A program made the position numbers and the translations under genes. The notes beneath the pieces are model-generated. The model was not told where the DNA came from. It saw only the letters and a list, made by a program, of their open reading frames with translations, and did not search any database. Source: Cryptomeria japonica (taxonomy: Eukaryota > Streptophyta > Pinopsida > Cupressales > Cupressaceae). From it: a stretch of 64,000 nt of DNA. Location: assembly GCF_030272615.1 (NCBI RefSeq), contig NC_081409.1, forward strand, positions 525,861,475-525,925,474. Reading direction: 5' to 3'. Shown here in pieces: positions 35,923-45,299 of the stretch (its first letter is position 1; each line of letters starts with the position of its first letter).

Positions 35923-36620
35923 TCAGAGGGGCAGAAACCCCTAACCTGTCTCTCAAATACTCAAATGATTCCTTAGATAGTGGTTTAGTGAATATATCTG
36001 CAATCTACTCTTTAGTATTCACATAAACCAATTTGACTTCCTTTTCTCTACCTTGTCCTTTAGAAAGTTATATTTTATTGATATGTGTTTAGTCTTAGAG
36101 TGAAGTACTGGATTCTTAGACATGTCAATAGCTGCAGAGTTATCACAATAGATAACTACTGGTTCACTACAATTTACCTTGATATCCTTCAATATTTGCT
36201 TTATCCACAAGACTTGAGTGCAATTAGTTGTTGTTGCAACATATTCAGCTTCTGCAGTAGATAAAGAAATGCATGACTATTTTTTTGCTGATCCATGAAA
36301 CCAATTTCTTTCCAAGAAAGAAAGCTCCACCAGAAGTGCTCTTCCTCTCATCAATATCTCATGCCCAATCTAAATCTGTATATGCACATAAAGTGAAGTT
36401 ATAATCTCTAGAATACCACAAGCCATATTTTGTTGTTCCATGCAAATACCGGAATATCCTCTTTACTACACATTCATAATTTTCTTTAGGATTGCTTTGA
36501 TATCTTGAAACAATACTTACTGCATTCATAATATTCGGTCTAGTCTAAGTTAGATATAACAAGCCACCAATCATAGACTTATACCTTGTTGGATTTATCG
36601 GTGTAGATGTATCCTTGATA
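35923..36620 (-). pseudogene. Element B RNase H and pol C-terminus
   Basis: The frame shows RYKSMIGGLLYLT, then VIYCDNSAAIDMSKNPVLHS and KTKHISIKYNFLKDKV, then IADIFTKPLSKESFEYLRDR, ending LGVSAPL and TGA at 35923-35925. This is the Copia RNase H with its CDN catalytic block and the conserved H.RTKHI.I.YHF…DIFTKPL end of pol. In-frame stops and one or more frameshifts break it. Confidence 0.85.
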
Positions 36621-36745
36621 GATAATTTCTCACTAGTCACCATAGGAGTACTTACTCATTTGGAATTATACATACCAAACTTCTTCAACAATTCCCTCAA
36701 GTACTTAGTTTGACAGATAAAAATGCCTTTGTTAGTTTGAGTAAT

Positions 36746-37604
36746 CTACAAACCTGAGAAAAATCTCATCTCACCAATCATGGACATTTCAAATTTATTC
36801 TTCATATTATTAGAGAATTCCATGCACAATTTATCTTCTCCTCCAAAAATGATATCATCAACAAATACTTCAATAATCAGAATATTATCATCAGTGATCT
36901 TATAATATAAATTTACAATCAGCACTTCCTTTAGTAAAACCAAGCTTCGAAAGATATTTATCCAACCTTGCATACTAAGCTCTGGGAGCTTGTTTCAATC
37001 CATATAAAGCTTTCCTCAATTTGTAAACCATATCTTTATCATATGTCAGTGAAAATCCATCAGGTTTCTCAATGTATACCTCTTCCTCAAGTTTGCCATT
37101 CAAAAATACACATTTAACATCCATTTGATAAACGTTATCGTTCTTATAAGTTGCATAAGCAAGAAATAGTCTAACAGCTTCAATTCTAGCTATAGGTGCA
37201 AATGTCTCACCATAATCAATTCCTTCCATTTGAGAATATCCTTTACAAACTAGTATAGCCTTGTTTCTTACAACTTGACCATCCTCATTCAATTTATTGC
37301 TAAAAACCCATTTAGTTCCAATAACATTCTTATTTTTAGGCCAGGGAACTAAAGTCCAAGTCTCATTCTTTTCTATCTGATTTAATTCATCTTCCATAGC
37401 CTTTAACCAATGTTTATCTTTACATGCTTCAATAACAGATGTTGGTTCAATTTGAGAAATAAGACATACCTCTTCATTTTCCAGTCTTCTTCTTGTCATA
37501 ACTCCCTTGTTCCTATCTCCAATGATTTTATCTTCAGAGTGATTTAACCTTACATACCTTGGTGTCTTCTGAACTTTAGGTTCACTACTTTGATCATCAG
37601 TCAC
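36746..37604 (-). pseudogene. Element B reverse transcriptase
   Basis: The Copia polymerase (RVT_2 type) starts [20 protein letters not shown], followed by [58 protein letters not shown] and [11 protein letters not shown]; in the next frame comes IIEVFVDDIIFGG. The first catalytic Asp (MDVK) and the DD pair (FVDDIIFG) are retained. A frameshift lies near 36974. It would copy genomic RNA in the virus-like particle. Confidence 0.9.
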
Positions 37605-38018
37605 AGTTGAATTTTTAGATTGTACTGGTGTAACTATCTTAGATTCCTATACCGGTTGAGGCATTGTCAGTTCAGTTATGATCATTTCCACTATCAGTTC
37701 CCTATCATATGATATAGATTGATTTTTGTATTGCTCATCCACTTTCACATTTGCGCTCTCCACAATTTTTTGCAATCTTTTGTTATAACATCTATATGCT
37801 TTGCTTTGAATTGAATAACCAAGAAATATCCCTTCATCACATCTAGGATAAAACTTCCCAATTGAATCATCCCTTTTGATATAACATTTACTTCAAAAAA
37901 TTCTAAAATATTTAACAGTAGGTGTATGTCCAAACCATAATTCATAAGGGGTCTTACCGGTTTCACCTTTGATGTTAACTTTGTTGAATGTGTAGACTGT
38001 TGTACTCACTGCTTCTCT
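37605..38018 (-). pseudogene. Element B linker between integrase and reverse transcriptase
   Basis: The segment 37966-37745 keeps traces of the integrase C-terminal region (YGLDIHLLLNILEF, then LGSFILDVMKGYFLV in frames that no longer fit). A Ser/Thr-rich stretch precedes the polymerase. It is clearly within pol but too decayed for a domain call. Confidence 0.55.
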
Positions 38019-38471
38019 CTAGTAGATGTGAGGCAATTTGGATTCCATCATCATAGTTCTTGTTGCATCCAAAATGATTCTATTCTTTCTTTCCACTACT
38101 CCATTCTGCTGAGGAGTCCTAGGTGCAGATAATTGTCTCCTAATTCCATTTGTCTCACAATAACTATTAAATTCATGAGAAGTCAACTCACCACCTTGAT
38201 ATGATCTTAGAAATTTGATTTTCAATCCAGTTTATATTTCTACTTTTGCTTTAAAGATCTTCAATTTCTCAAAGGCTTCAGACTTCTCCCTAAGAAAAGT
38301 CACCCACATCATCCTAGAATATTCATCAATAATCAACATGATATACCTATCACCTTGAAAGCTTCTAGTCCTTGTCGGACCACATAAGTCAGTGTGAATC
38401 AAATCAAGTACATCATTGGATTTATCATGTATGCTCTTAAAAGAAGTTCTAACTTGCTTTCCCGATTGACA
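38019..38471 (-). pseudogene. Element B integrase core
   Basis: The reading is LDLIHTDLCGPTRTRSFQGD, IMLIIDEYSRMMWVTFL, KFLRSYQGGELTSHEF, then QNGVVERKNRIILDATR. The first Asp (HTD) and the Glu of VVERKN are present. The middle catalytic Asp is replaced by Tyr (RSYQGGE where RSDxGGE is usual), and one in-frame stop precedes it. It would insert the cDNA into the genome, and as it stands it would be inactive. Confidence 0.9.
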
Positions 38472-39051
38472 TTACTTACATACCGGATTATGAGGCTTCA
38501 TAATCTTAGGTATATCTTTAACTACCTTAGTTGAACTAATCTTAACAATACAATCAAAATTAACATGACACAACCTCTTATGCCATAACCAACTCTCATC
38601 AATATGAGAAATCAAACATATTTTATTACCAGTATTCAAGTGAAAGATATTACCTCCAGTCAGTACCGGTTGCAATCTCCAAACCAGTTTTGTTAATGAT
38701 TTTGCATTTTCTATCTTTAAACTGAAGTTGGAAACCCTTGTCCACCAATTGACCAACACTTAAAATATTATGCTTTAAGCCTTCTACATAATAGACATTA
38801 TCAATATTATTCTTTCCATCCAAAAAAAAAATACCTCTACCTTTGATCATACATGCTTTGTCATCTCCAAATCTGACTTGACTACCATTGTATTCTTGCA
38901 GGGACAAAAATTTTCTTTTATCTCCAGTCATATGATGTGAGCATCCACTATCAATCACCCATCCATCCTTGTCTTCACCTTTTGTTTCCAGGGCCTTTTC
39001 TTCATTCATGATAGCCGGTTTTGGTTCATCTTCCTTTAAAGCATAGAACAC
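38472..39051 (-). pseudogene. Element B protease and pre-integrase region
   Basis: The protease carries WVIDSGCSHHMTGDKRKF (aspartic protease active site DSG) and later LKHNILSVGQL. The pre-integrase zinc region follows in the next frame with LWHKRLCHVNFDCI. Protease releases the mature proteins from the gag-pol precursor. The two parts are separated by a frameshift around 38650-38760. Confidence 0.9.
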
Positions 39052-39130
39052 CCATTCCTTTCCATTGCCGGATCCACCAGCAGAGTCTATTGTTGGTTCA
39101 TCCTCAGAGTCATCACTTACTCCTTCCTCA

Positions 39131-40107
39131 TCCGCTATGTACCATTGTTTACTTTTCTTGAGTCTATATCTGTTTTGGTTAGGCTTAAATTATTTCTTAA
39201 CTCTCTCTTAAAATCTTGCATTCCTTTCAGGACATCTAGATGCAAAATGACCAATCTTATTACATGCAAAACATTTAAAAGGTGCTTTTCCTTCATACTT
39301 ACTTCCTGTCGGTCCTTTAGGTACTCTTCTAGAAAATAAGGCTTCAAGTTGTTCAAATTCTTCATCCTCTTTCCTCATATCTTCCAATTCTTTTGCATAT
39401 AAGGCTTTCCAATCACTTTTGCCAGTAGATGATGATGCATGAAAAGCAAGTTCAGATTTTGCAGCTCCAGAAGATCCAAATTCTTCAAGCTCAAAAGCAG
39501 GTAATTTCCCAATCAGAATGTCTCTGTTAACTGAAGTGTTTTCCATTGTTCTCAATTTATTAATTGTAGTTGCCTTCATCTTGTAAGCCGGTGGAAGGGC
39601 TCTCAAGACTTTGGAAACAATTTCATTCTCACTCAGAGATCCTCCACAACATCGAATTCCCATAACAATCTCATTTAGTCTTTCCATAAATACAATTCTT
39701 TAATTATCTTCCATTTTCAAGTTTTCATACCTTACCTGGTAACCATCAAGTTTAGCAATTTTGATAGTAGGATCACCTTCATTCAGAGTTTGCAATTTAT
39801 CCCACATAAACTTTGTCAGTGATTTATCAATCAGTCCCATGATTTGCTGATCAGTAAGTGAACACAAGAGGGCTTCTCTAGCTCTCCAATCATCTTCAAT
39901 ATTCTTGTCCAGGTCTACAGGAGCAGGATTGCCAAATGTTGAATCATAAGGTGTATATCCTTTCTTAGTGATCTCCCAAATATCCTTTCCAAGACATCTA
40001 AGATGAGTCTCCATTCAAATTTTCCATATCCCATAATTTGTTCCATCAAGCTTAGGGATTTCTCTTCTGAAAATAGTTGTCGGTGGATTTGAAGTATTAG
40101 CTTCCAT
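39131..40107 (-). pseudogene. Element B gag
   Basis: It starts at an ATG at 40107 (MEANTSNPPTTIFRREIP, LDGTNYGIWKI) with the KLDG.NY..W signature of Copia gag (UBN2 type). A TGA then stands where Trp is expected, before METHLRCLG. The body reads ALPPAYKMKATTI, and the nucleocapsid has one CCHC zinc knuckle, CFACNKIGHFASRC. Gag and protease share the same frame (single gag-pol ORF), interrupted by stops after the knuckle. It would form the virus-like particle shell. Confidence 0.9.
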
Positions 40108-40150
40108 AGGATCTTCCTCGAGAGGTTAAGCTTCTATAAAAGAGGACCAA

Positions 40151-40163
40151 GGATCTGATACCA
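40151..40163 (-). other. Element B primer-binding site
   Basis: ggatctgatacca is the reverse complement of TGGTATCAGATCC, one base from the usual tRNA-iMet site. It is two bases from the LTR edge at 40166. Confidence 0.85.
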
Positions 40164-40165
40164 AT

Positions 40166-41418
40166 TGTTAGGATAACTGGTGAACAACTGAGGGAGGGGG
40201 GGGGGTGAATCAGTTGTTAACAGATCATGTCAATCAAACCACATAATAACCTCTAACCGAAGCACATAAACATTGAATACCGGAATAGCAGGAATAGATA
40301 CCGGTAAGCAATAAAACTTAAGAATGAAATAGAGAATTAACACAATGCAACCATACCACATAACACCATGATTTATACGTGGAAAACTCGAAAAGGGAAA
40401 AACCACAGTGGGAAGCCTACCCACAATCAGATGATACTTCTGCAGAAAGTATGTGATACAATAAGGGGCCTGCACATGCAAGAAGGCACACTGCCTAGAG
40501 AGTACTGCTCATTACAAAAAGTCTCACTGACTACAAAGAGGTTATAACCACCTCAAGATAAATGGACAACAATCCAGAATAATGAACTGCTAGAGATAGC
40601 ATCTACCATGCTTGATTACAGTCTCGGTTAAGCTCAATACCGAAGGCCTTTGACCTCTTCCTTAAACCCAATTTGATCACCTATGATCCACCAAATCTCC
40701 TTCTCATATGATATTGCATTCCACGACCATGAAAATTACATTTCTATTCCCATACCATATCCATTCGATGATCTACAATGAGATCTTGCATCAATTTATA
40801 CAAACCCTAAGGCCTAAACCAATTAGGTCGGCCACCTAAAGATATTACAATAAGATCATTGCATACATCCATATTACAATGATATGCCATGTCGTCTTAA
40901 GACCAAAACAACAATAACCAATCCATAAATCATCTCAGTAACGTGTAGAGAACACATTAACATGATACCAGTCCATAACCTAGATAGGTACCAGACCTAA
41001 TCTGGGTCCACCATGCCAAAGAAATGTCTTCAATCAATTGAAACATGATCAGGGATCACCTTCTGTATCCTGAATTCCATCTAGAAGTTGCACCAACACC
41101 ACTTATGCATTCTGTCAAGGTTTCTCAATGAAAGCTCTGTCGGTTAAACCTTAAACCCATGTCGATAAGGGTTTGCAAGAGTGTATGATAGCATCTGATT
41201 ACCAAGTCAATACCAACTGACCAAAACATGCTCCAGAAGCATGTAACACATAAAACCAAGTATACTCCATTGATCCAAACATGCCAGAAGTGTCCAACAG
41301 ATTGTCCCTTCTACCGGTAACACTAGATATTCTACCGATAACCAAAACCTGTTTGTCGGTAACCAACCATAACAAATAGTGTTGACATCAATGACAAAAC
41401 ATCAATGCAACACATAAT
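40166..41418 (-). repeat. Element B 5' LTR, joined to element A LTR
   Basis: It starts tgttaggataactgg and is collinear with the left B LTR up to caacacataat, where the left copy continues caattcatcc…ccaaca. Here it switches instead to A-type LTR (aaaccggtaaatgaag). The last ~20 bp of B and the first ~95 bp of A are missing. The joint shares the short word cata(a)taaacc in both LTR types. Confidence 0.85.
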
Positions 41419-41943
41419 AAACCGGTAAATGAAGAAACATATAACATGAACCAAATAAACCCGCCACATGAATGAACACCATAACACACATAATTTATAC
41501 AGGGAAAACCTCAAAGAGGAAAAACCACGGTGGGATTTGTGACCCACGATATCAATTCACTAGCCATATGAAAGATATTACATAGCATGGGGGCCTGCAC
41601 ATGCAAGAAGGCGCATTTCCTGGAGCACACTACTCAACACAAAAGAGTCTCACTGACTACAAGCTTCTGTTGAAATAAAAAAGTACTAGTGAACTCACAA
41701 AATGCATCTGCAATGCCAAAAAGAGTTTTGGTTAAAGCTTTGTTATGTACCGGTTTCTAAACCCTAAACCTTCTACCGGTATCTCCTCTTCCTCCAAGAA
41801 TGCTTTTGAAACTATCTATCGATCATAGCATGATATTACATTCGCATACAAATGATCTACATACATATCCTTTGTATCACACAGTTCTACTATTATTCTC
41901 CTATACCACTCATCCTCAAAATGACCTAACAGAGTGACTTATA
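41419..41943 (-). repeat. Element A 5' LTR, first segment
   Basis: It matches 29300-29825 of the left A LTR and ends at the TRIM-like insertion, whose target duplication ttata is 41939-41943. The LTR continues at 43536. Confidence 0.85.
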
Positions 41944-42254
41944 TGTAAAATTATTTGCTAAACCTGTGAAAATCAAGATCACTGGTAGAGCTCCAAATTG
42001 CATAATTGCATAAAGTGGAAAGAAGTAAAAATTGTGAATAAACTTCTTGATTGATTTAGGAATGTGTACAATATATAAAGCGCAAGAAGAGCAATCTAGA
42101 ATAGCAACAACCAACTAGAAAATAGGCTTTTAGCTTTATGCAAGATTGGGAAAATCCATGCAACATTGCACAACTAAGAAATCATAATCCTATCTTTTAA
42201 CAACTAGCAAACTTATTTAAAAGAATATTCTATGCAGAATATTCTACACTAACA
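41944..42254 (-). repeat. TRIM-like 3' LTR
   Basis: It runs from tgtaaaattatttgc to ttctacactaaca. On the element strand it begins TGTTAGTGTAG. Confidence 0.9.
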
Positions 42255-42265
42255 CCCCCCCTTAA
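42255..42265 (-). other. TRIM-like polypurine tract
   Basis: cccccccttaa on the plus strand gives ttaaggggggg directly before the 3' LTR on the element strand. Confidence 0.85.
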
Positions 42266-43232
42266 GTGTAGCTAGATGAATAAAAAGATATGGATCTTGG
42301 CAAAAAAGCCATGATCAAGAACCCAATTACAGAGGAATGGAAAAAAACCAAGAGAAAAAATCCTAACCATTTATTCAAACTAAAGAAGAAAGTTGAAACT
42401 GTCAATGAAGAACTGCAAATGAAACCATACTGCAACGAGATTATATCAGAGTCATAGAAACCACTGCACGAGATGCAGTTGTACATATTTTGGACTGCTC
42501 AAATGGATGAACTTACAGGTACACGGTCTCTAAATACAAAACATGATCATCTGAAGACAAGAAGATATGATTCCGCAGAAAAGTTCTCAAAACTGAAAAA
42601 ACTTCATAGATGTCCTCTAGTTGGGATGAAGCCATTGTTAATCCAATGCTCAATATTGTCCCACTAGAAAGAAACTCTGGAAGCACTCAAGGATGCGACT
42701 CTGTAATCTCATGTAGTCGGAAATCCTGCTAGAAAGAATCTTTGGGAGCAAACAAAGTTGCAACACTGGAATCTCATGTAGACAAGAATTTAGAACAAAA
42801 GAAAACTTTGGGCAACCAATTGAAGGGAGAGTGTGAAGCTTGGTGGTTAATTAGCAACTTTCATAGTTTTTTTATTGAAGAATCTTATTAAAAAAAACCT
42901 ATAGCAAAAACCTCCAATATAAAACTTTATAAAAGTTCAATTTTTACAAAGCCCCAAATTTTCCTAGATCTTTATCATGTAGTGCTGATAAAACACGTAC
43001 ATTTTTTAAAGAATCAAACATAGGAAGAGAACAAGAAGCATGCAAAAATCAGAGGAGAAACATTCATGTATCTAGAAACAAAGGTTTACATCTGCCTCCA
43101 TGGTGGTGATAATCTTCACAAAAATTTGCTTGCAAATAAAGAGAAGAACTCCTTGCAAAAGACAAATTGAAATAAAAATTAGATCACATTTTCACACAAT
43201 GTACACACGAATTCGCACTCATACCAGACTGA

Positions 43233-43244
43233 GCTCTGATACCA
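43233..43244 (-). other. TRIM-like primer-binding site
   Basis: gctctgatacca is the exact reverse complement of TGGTATCAGAGC (12 of 12) and abuts the 5' LTR with no gap. It shows initiator tRNA-Met priming. Confidence 0.95.
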
Positions 43245-43535
43245 TGTAAAATTATTTGCTAAACCTGTAAAAACCAGGAACACTAGTAGAGCTGCAAATT
43301 ACATAATTGCATAAATTGGAAAGAAGTAAAAATTGTGAATAAAATTCTTGATTGATTTAGGAATGTGTACAATATATAAAGTGCAAGAAGAGCCATCTAG
43401 AATAGCAAGAGACAACTAGAAAATAGGCTTTTAGCTTTATGCAAGATTGCACAACTAAGAAATCATAATCCTATCTTTTAACAACTAGCAAACTTATTTA
43501 AAAGAATATTCTATGCAAAATATTCTACACTAACA
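43245..43535 (-). repeat. TRIM-like 5' LTR
   Basis: Same ends as the 3' LTR, but it lacks 20 bp (the ggaaaatccatgcaacattg segment). Confidence 0.9.
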
Positions 43536-43818
43536 TTATATACCCTTATAAACAATATGCCTTATGTCGGCTTACAATACAAAAGATATACAATGTCAGC
43601 CCAACACAATAATTACAAGATGATTTTATAATAAAACCTTTTGGATCCAGACTGATGTCGACTTCACTAAAATGCTGGATGTTGGTGCCGGTGATGACCC
43701 TGAATACTCAATGTCAGTATCTGTCGGTGTATGCCGCCAAGTGCCGGTATATTCCTTCAATAGAATCTTGTTGCCATCAATGACAACATATGATTCCAAT
43801 GAGTGTTAATTGCCAACA
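43536..43818 (-). repeat. Element A 5' LTR, last segment
   Basis: It resumes ttatatacccttataaac after the TRIM-like insert and ends aattgccaaca, matching 29822-30104. Confidence 0.85.
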
Positions 43819-44540
43819 AAACCAACCCCTACTCCCCGGGTAGCACCTACAGTACCCTGATCATGGCCAGCAACATCATGAGGATGCAAAAAATCCTATA
43901 AAAACAACTCATATTTTAGTTTATGACATAAAAGAGTAAAAAATATAAAACCATGAATTAACTTGTGTTATAATTAAAGATCTCATCACAATTTACTTGC
44001 AAGTTTCATGTTCTCTCAGTTAATATTTTAACCCTTTCTCTTATCTCATCTGTTTGAGGCACTATGAATAACAACTGAAGGATTTATTCATTGCATTTTT
44101 GGGGGGTCTTCTTTATCATATCCAGAGGGTTTGTGGAATATGTGATGTCATCATCGCATAATAATGACTACACCTCCCTATGGATGCTCTCCTCTACTAA
44201 TGGTGCCTTTCCCCGACCATCCAACTGTGACAAGTATATTAAAAACATTATCTAAATTAACCCAATAAACTTACAAAAAAAAACATAATAATAAAACATT
44301 TTGCTTGTATCTAATTTGTACAATTACAACGAGGTAAACCTATCGGGTAGAAGTGCCTGAAGATGCATTGCGATCTATGCTCTGGGACGAAGCCTTCCCA
44401 CTATGATCAATGTTCTGCTGTGACAAAAATTAAATATTAAAAAACATTACTAAAATGAAACCAATAGACTTACAAAAAATAATAATAATAAAATGGTATA
44501 TCGGAGTCATTAATTGGAGGTCGGGTAAAATGGTATATAG
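43819..44540 (-). pseudogene. Middle exons of the SET/En-Spm-type gene
   Basis: Coding-like pieces on the minus strand: SIDRNASSGTSTR (44418-44345), LDGRGKAPLVEESIHREV (about 44227-44150) and DFLHPHDVAGHDQGTVGATR (about 43894-43835). The last piece reads on in frame into IFHPDLLAHTSHH at 29205 once the Copia composite is removed, which places the insertion inside an exon. AT-rich intron-like spacers separate the pieces. No domain is recognised in these linker exons. Confidence 0.5.
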
Positions 44541-44549
44541 TACGTACAC

Positions 44550-45290
44550 CCCCATAGTAACTATGTTTGTATCTATGCAATTCAAATTGTGATCGATTAT
44601 CAACTCTTCCCCTGCAATTATTAATTTTATCACACATAGGAATACACAGTTTCCCTCCCGTGCCTCGAATATGCAATTGGGTTGCTTATTTGTTGACCCA
44701 GGTCATGTGCTATTTATAAACCCTGCAATATTCCCTGATGATTTTGGCCTTTCGTCAATGTACATAGCCACTCCTTTATTTTGATCCTTATCTTTTAGCT
44801 GTATATAATTTGCTGACAGTGCATACCTATGCATACTTGGTGTATATCAAACCAACTACAAACAATATTTGTAACTGTAATAGGGCCTGACATACTCCAT
44901 CAATTTAGTAACTTTGTCATAATAGACCTTTATTTCATCCATACAAAATAGGCCCAAACCATGTAATGATGATGGTGCTATGCGATATATCCTCTCGCTG
45001 ACACAAAAATCAGTGTCTATTGGAGGAATTTCCTTGGGTACCCATTGTTTCTATATATGTTTGTACCTCAAGGGCACCTCGATGTCGCCTATTCTCTCAT
45101 CATCATAAGAACATGAGCCCCCTTTAGCAAGAAAAAATTCCATACGTTTACTAAATTATCTCTCTTTTGTCCTCTAGTTGATCTCCCTCTTTTAGACCTA
45201 CTATATGTCTCGCTTTCCTCTTCTCTTCTTTAATTTACCTCACTCAAGAAAGACAGATTTGACAAATACCTAGTTGTTGGTACCTGCACT
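44550..45290 (-). pseudogene. SET-like domain exon(s), 5' part of the En/Spm-type gene
   Basis: The minus strand reads YRIAPSSLHGLGLFCMDEIK, later RYALSANYIQLKDKDQNKGV, GNIAGFINST, a TGA, then PGSTNKQPNCIFEAREGN, VFLCVIKLIIAGEELIIDHN. This follows the order of SET histone-methyltransferase domains: the S..(H)GLGLF opening, the FIN…PNC block and the GEEL.(I/Y)D.N end. The internal TGA is one transition from CGA (Arg), and two more stops sit near 44860. Upstream (45290-45170) is a basic, Arg-rich segment (RSKRGRSTRGQKRDNL) like a nuclear signal. It is transcribed toward the transposase-like exons. Whether the two are one gene is inference from strand, spacing and in-frame continuity further down. 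Confidence 0.6.
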
Positions 45291-45299
45291 CCATGTATT

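Larger units (their letters stand above)
41944..43535 (-). mobile_element. TRIM-like LTR retrotransposon nested in the A LTR
   Basis: The two LTRs are 41944-42254 (311 bp) and 43245-43535 (291 bp). They differ by about fifteen substitutions and one 20 bp deletion (by-eye count). The flanking duplication is ttata (41939-41943 and 43536-43540). The homologous site in the other A LTR reads gacttatataccc without an insert. The interior is only 990 bp and has no gag or pol frame, so it is a non-autonomous terminal-repeat-in-miniature or small LARD element. TG…CA ends and the tRNA-Met priming suit Copia. Confidence 0.95.
29206..43818 (-). mobile_element. Composite Copia retrotransposon (elements A and B)
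   Basis: The outer ends are a complete A-type LTR at left (29206-30104) and the end of an A-type LTR at right (43818). The flanks are gaacc (29201-29205) and aaacc (43819-43823), a target duplication with one transition. The transposase-like reading frame of the host gene continues across the insertion. Inside, element A supplies 30105-34332 and element B 34334-41418; the B LTRs lack their outer 40 bp (left) and ~20 bp (right). Element order is transcription from right to left. Confidence 0.8.
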
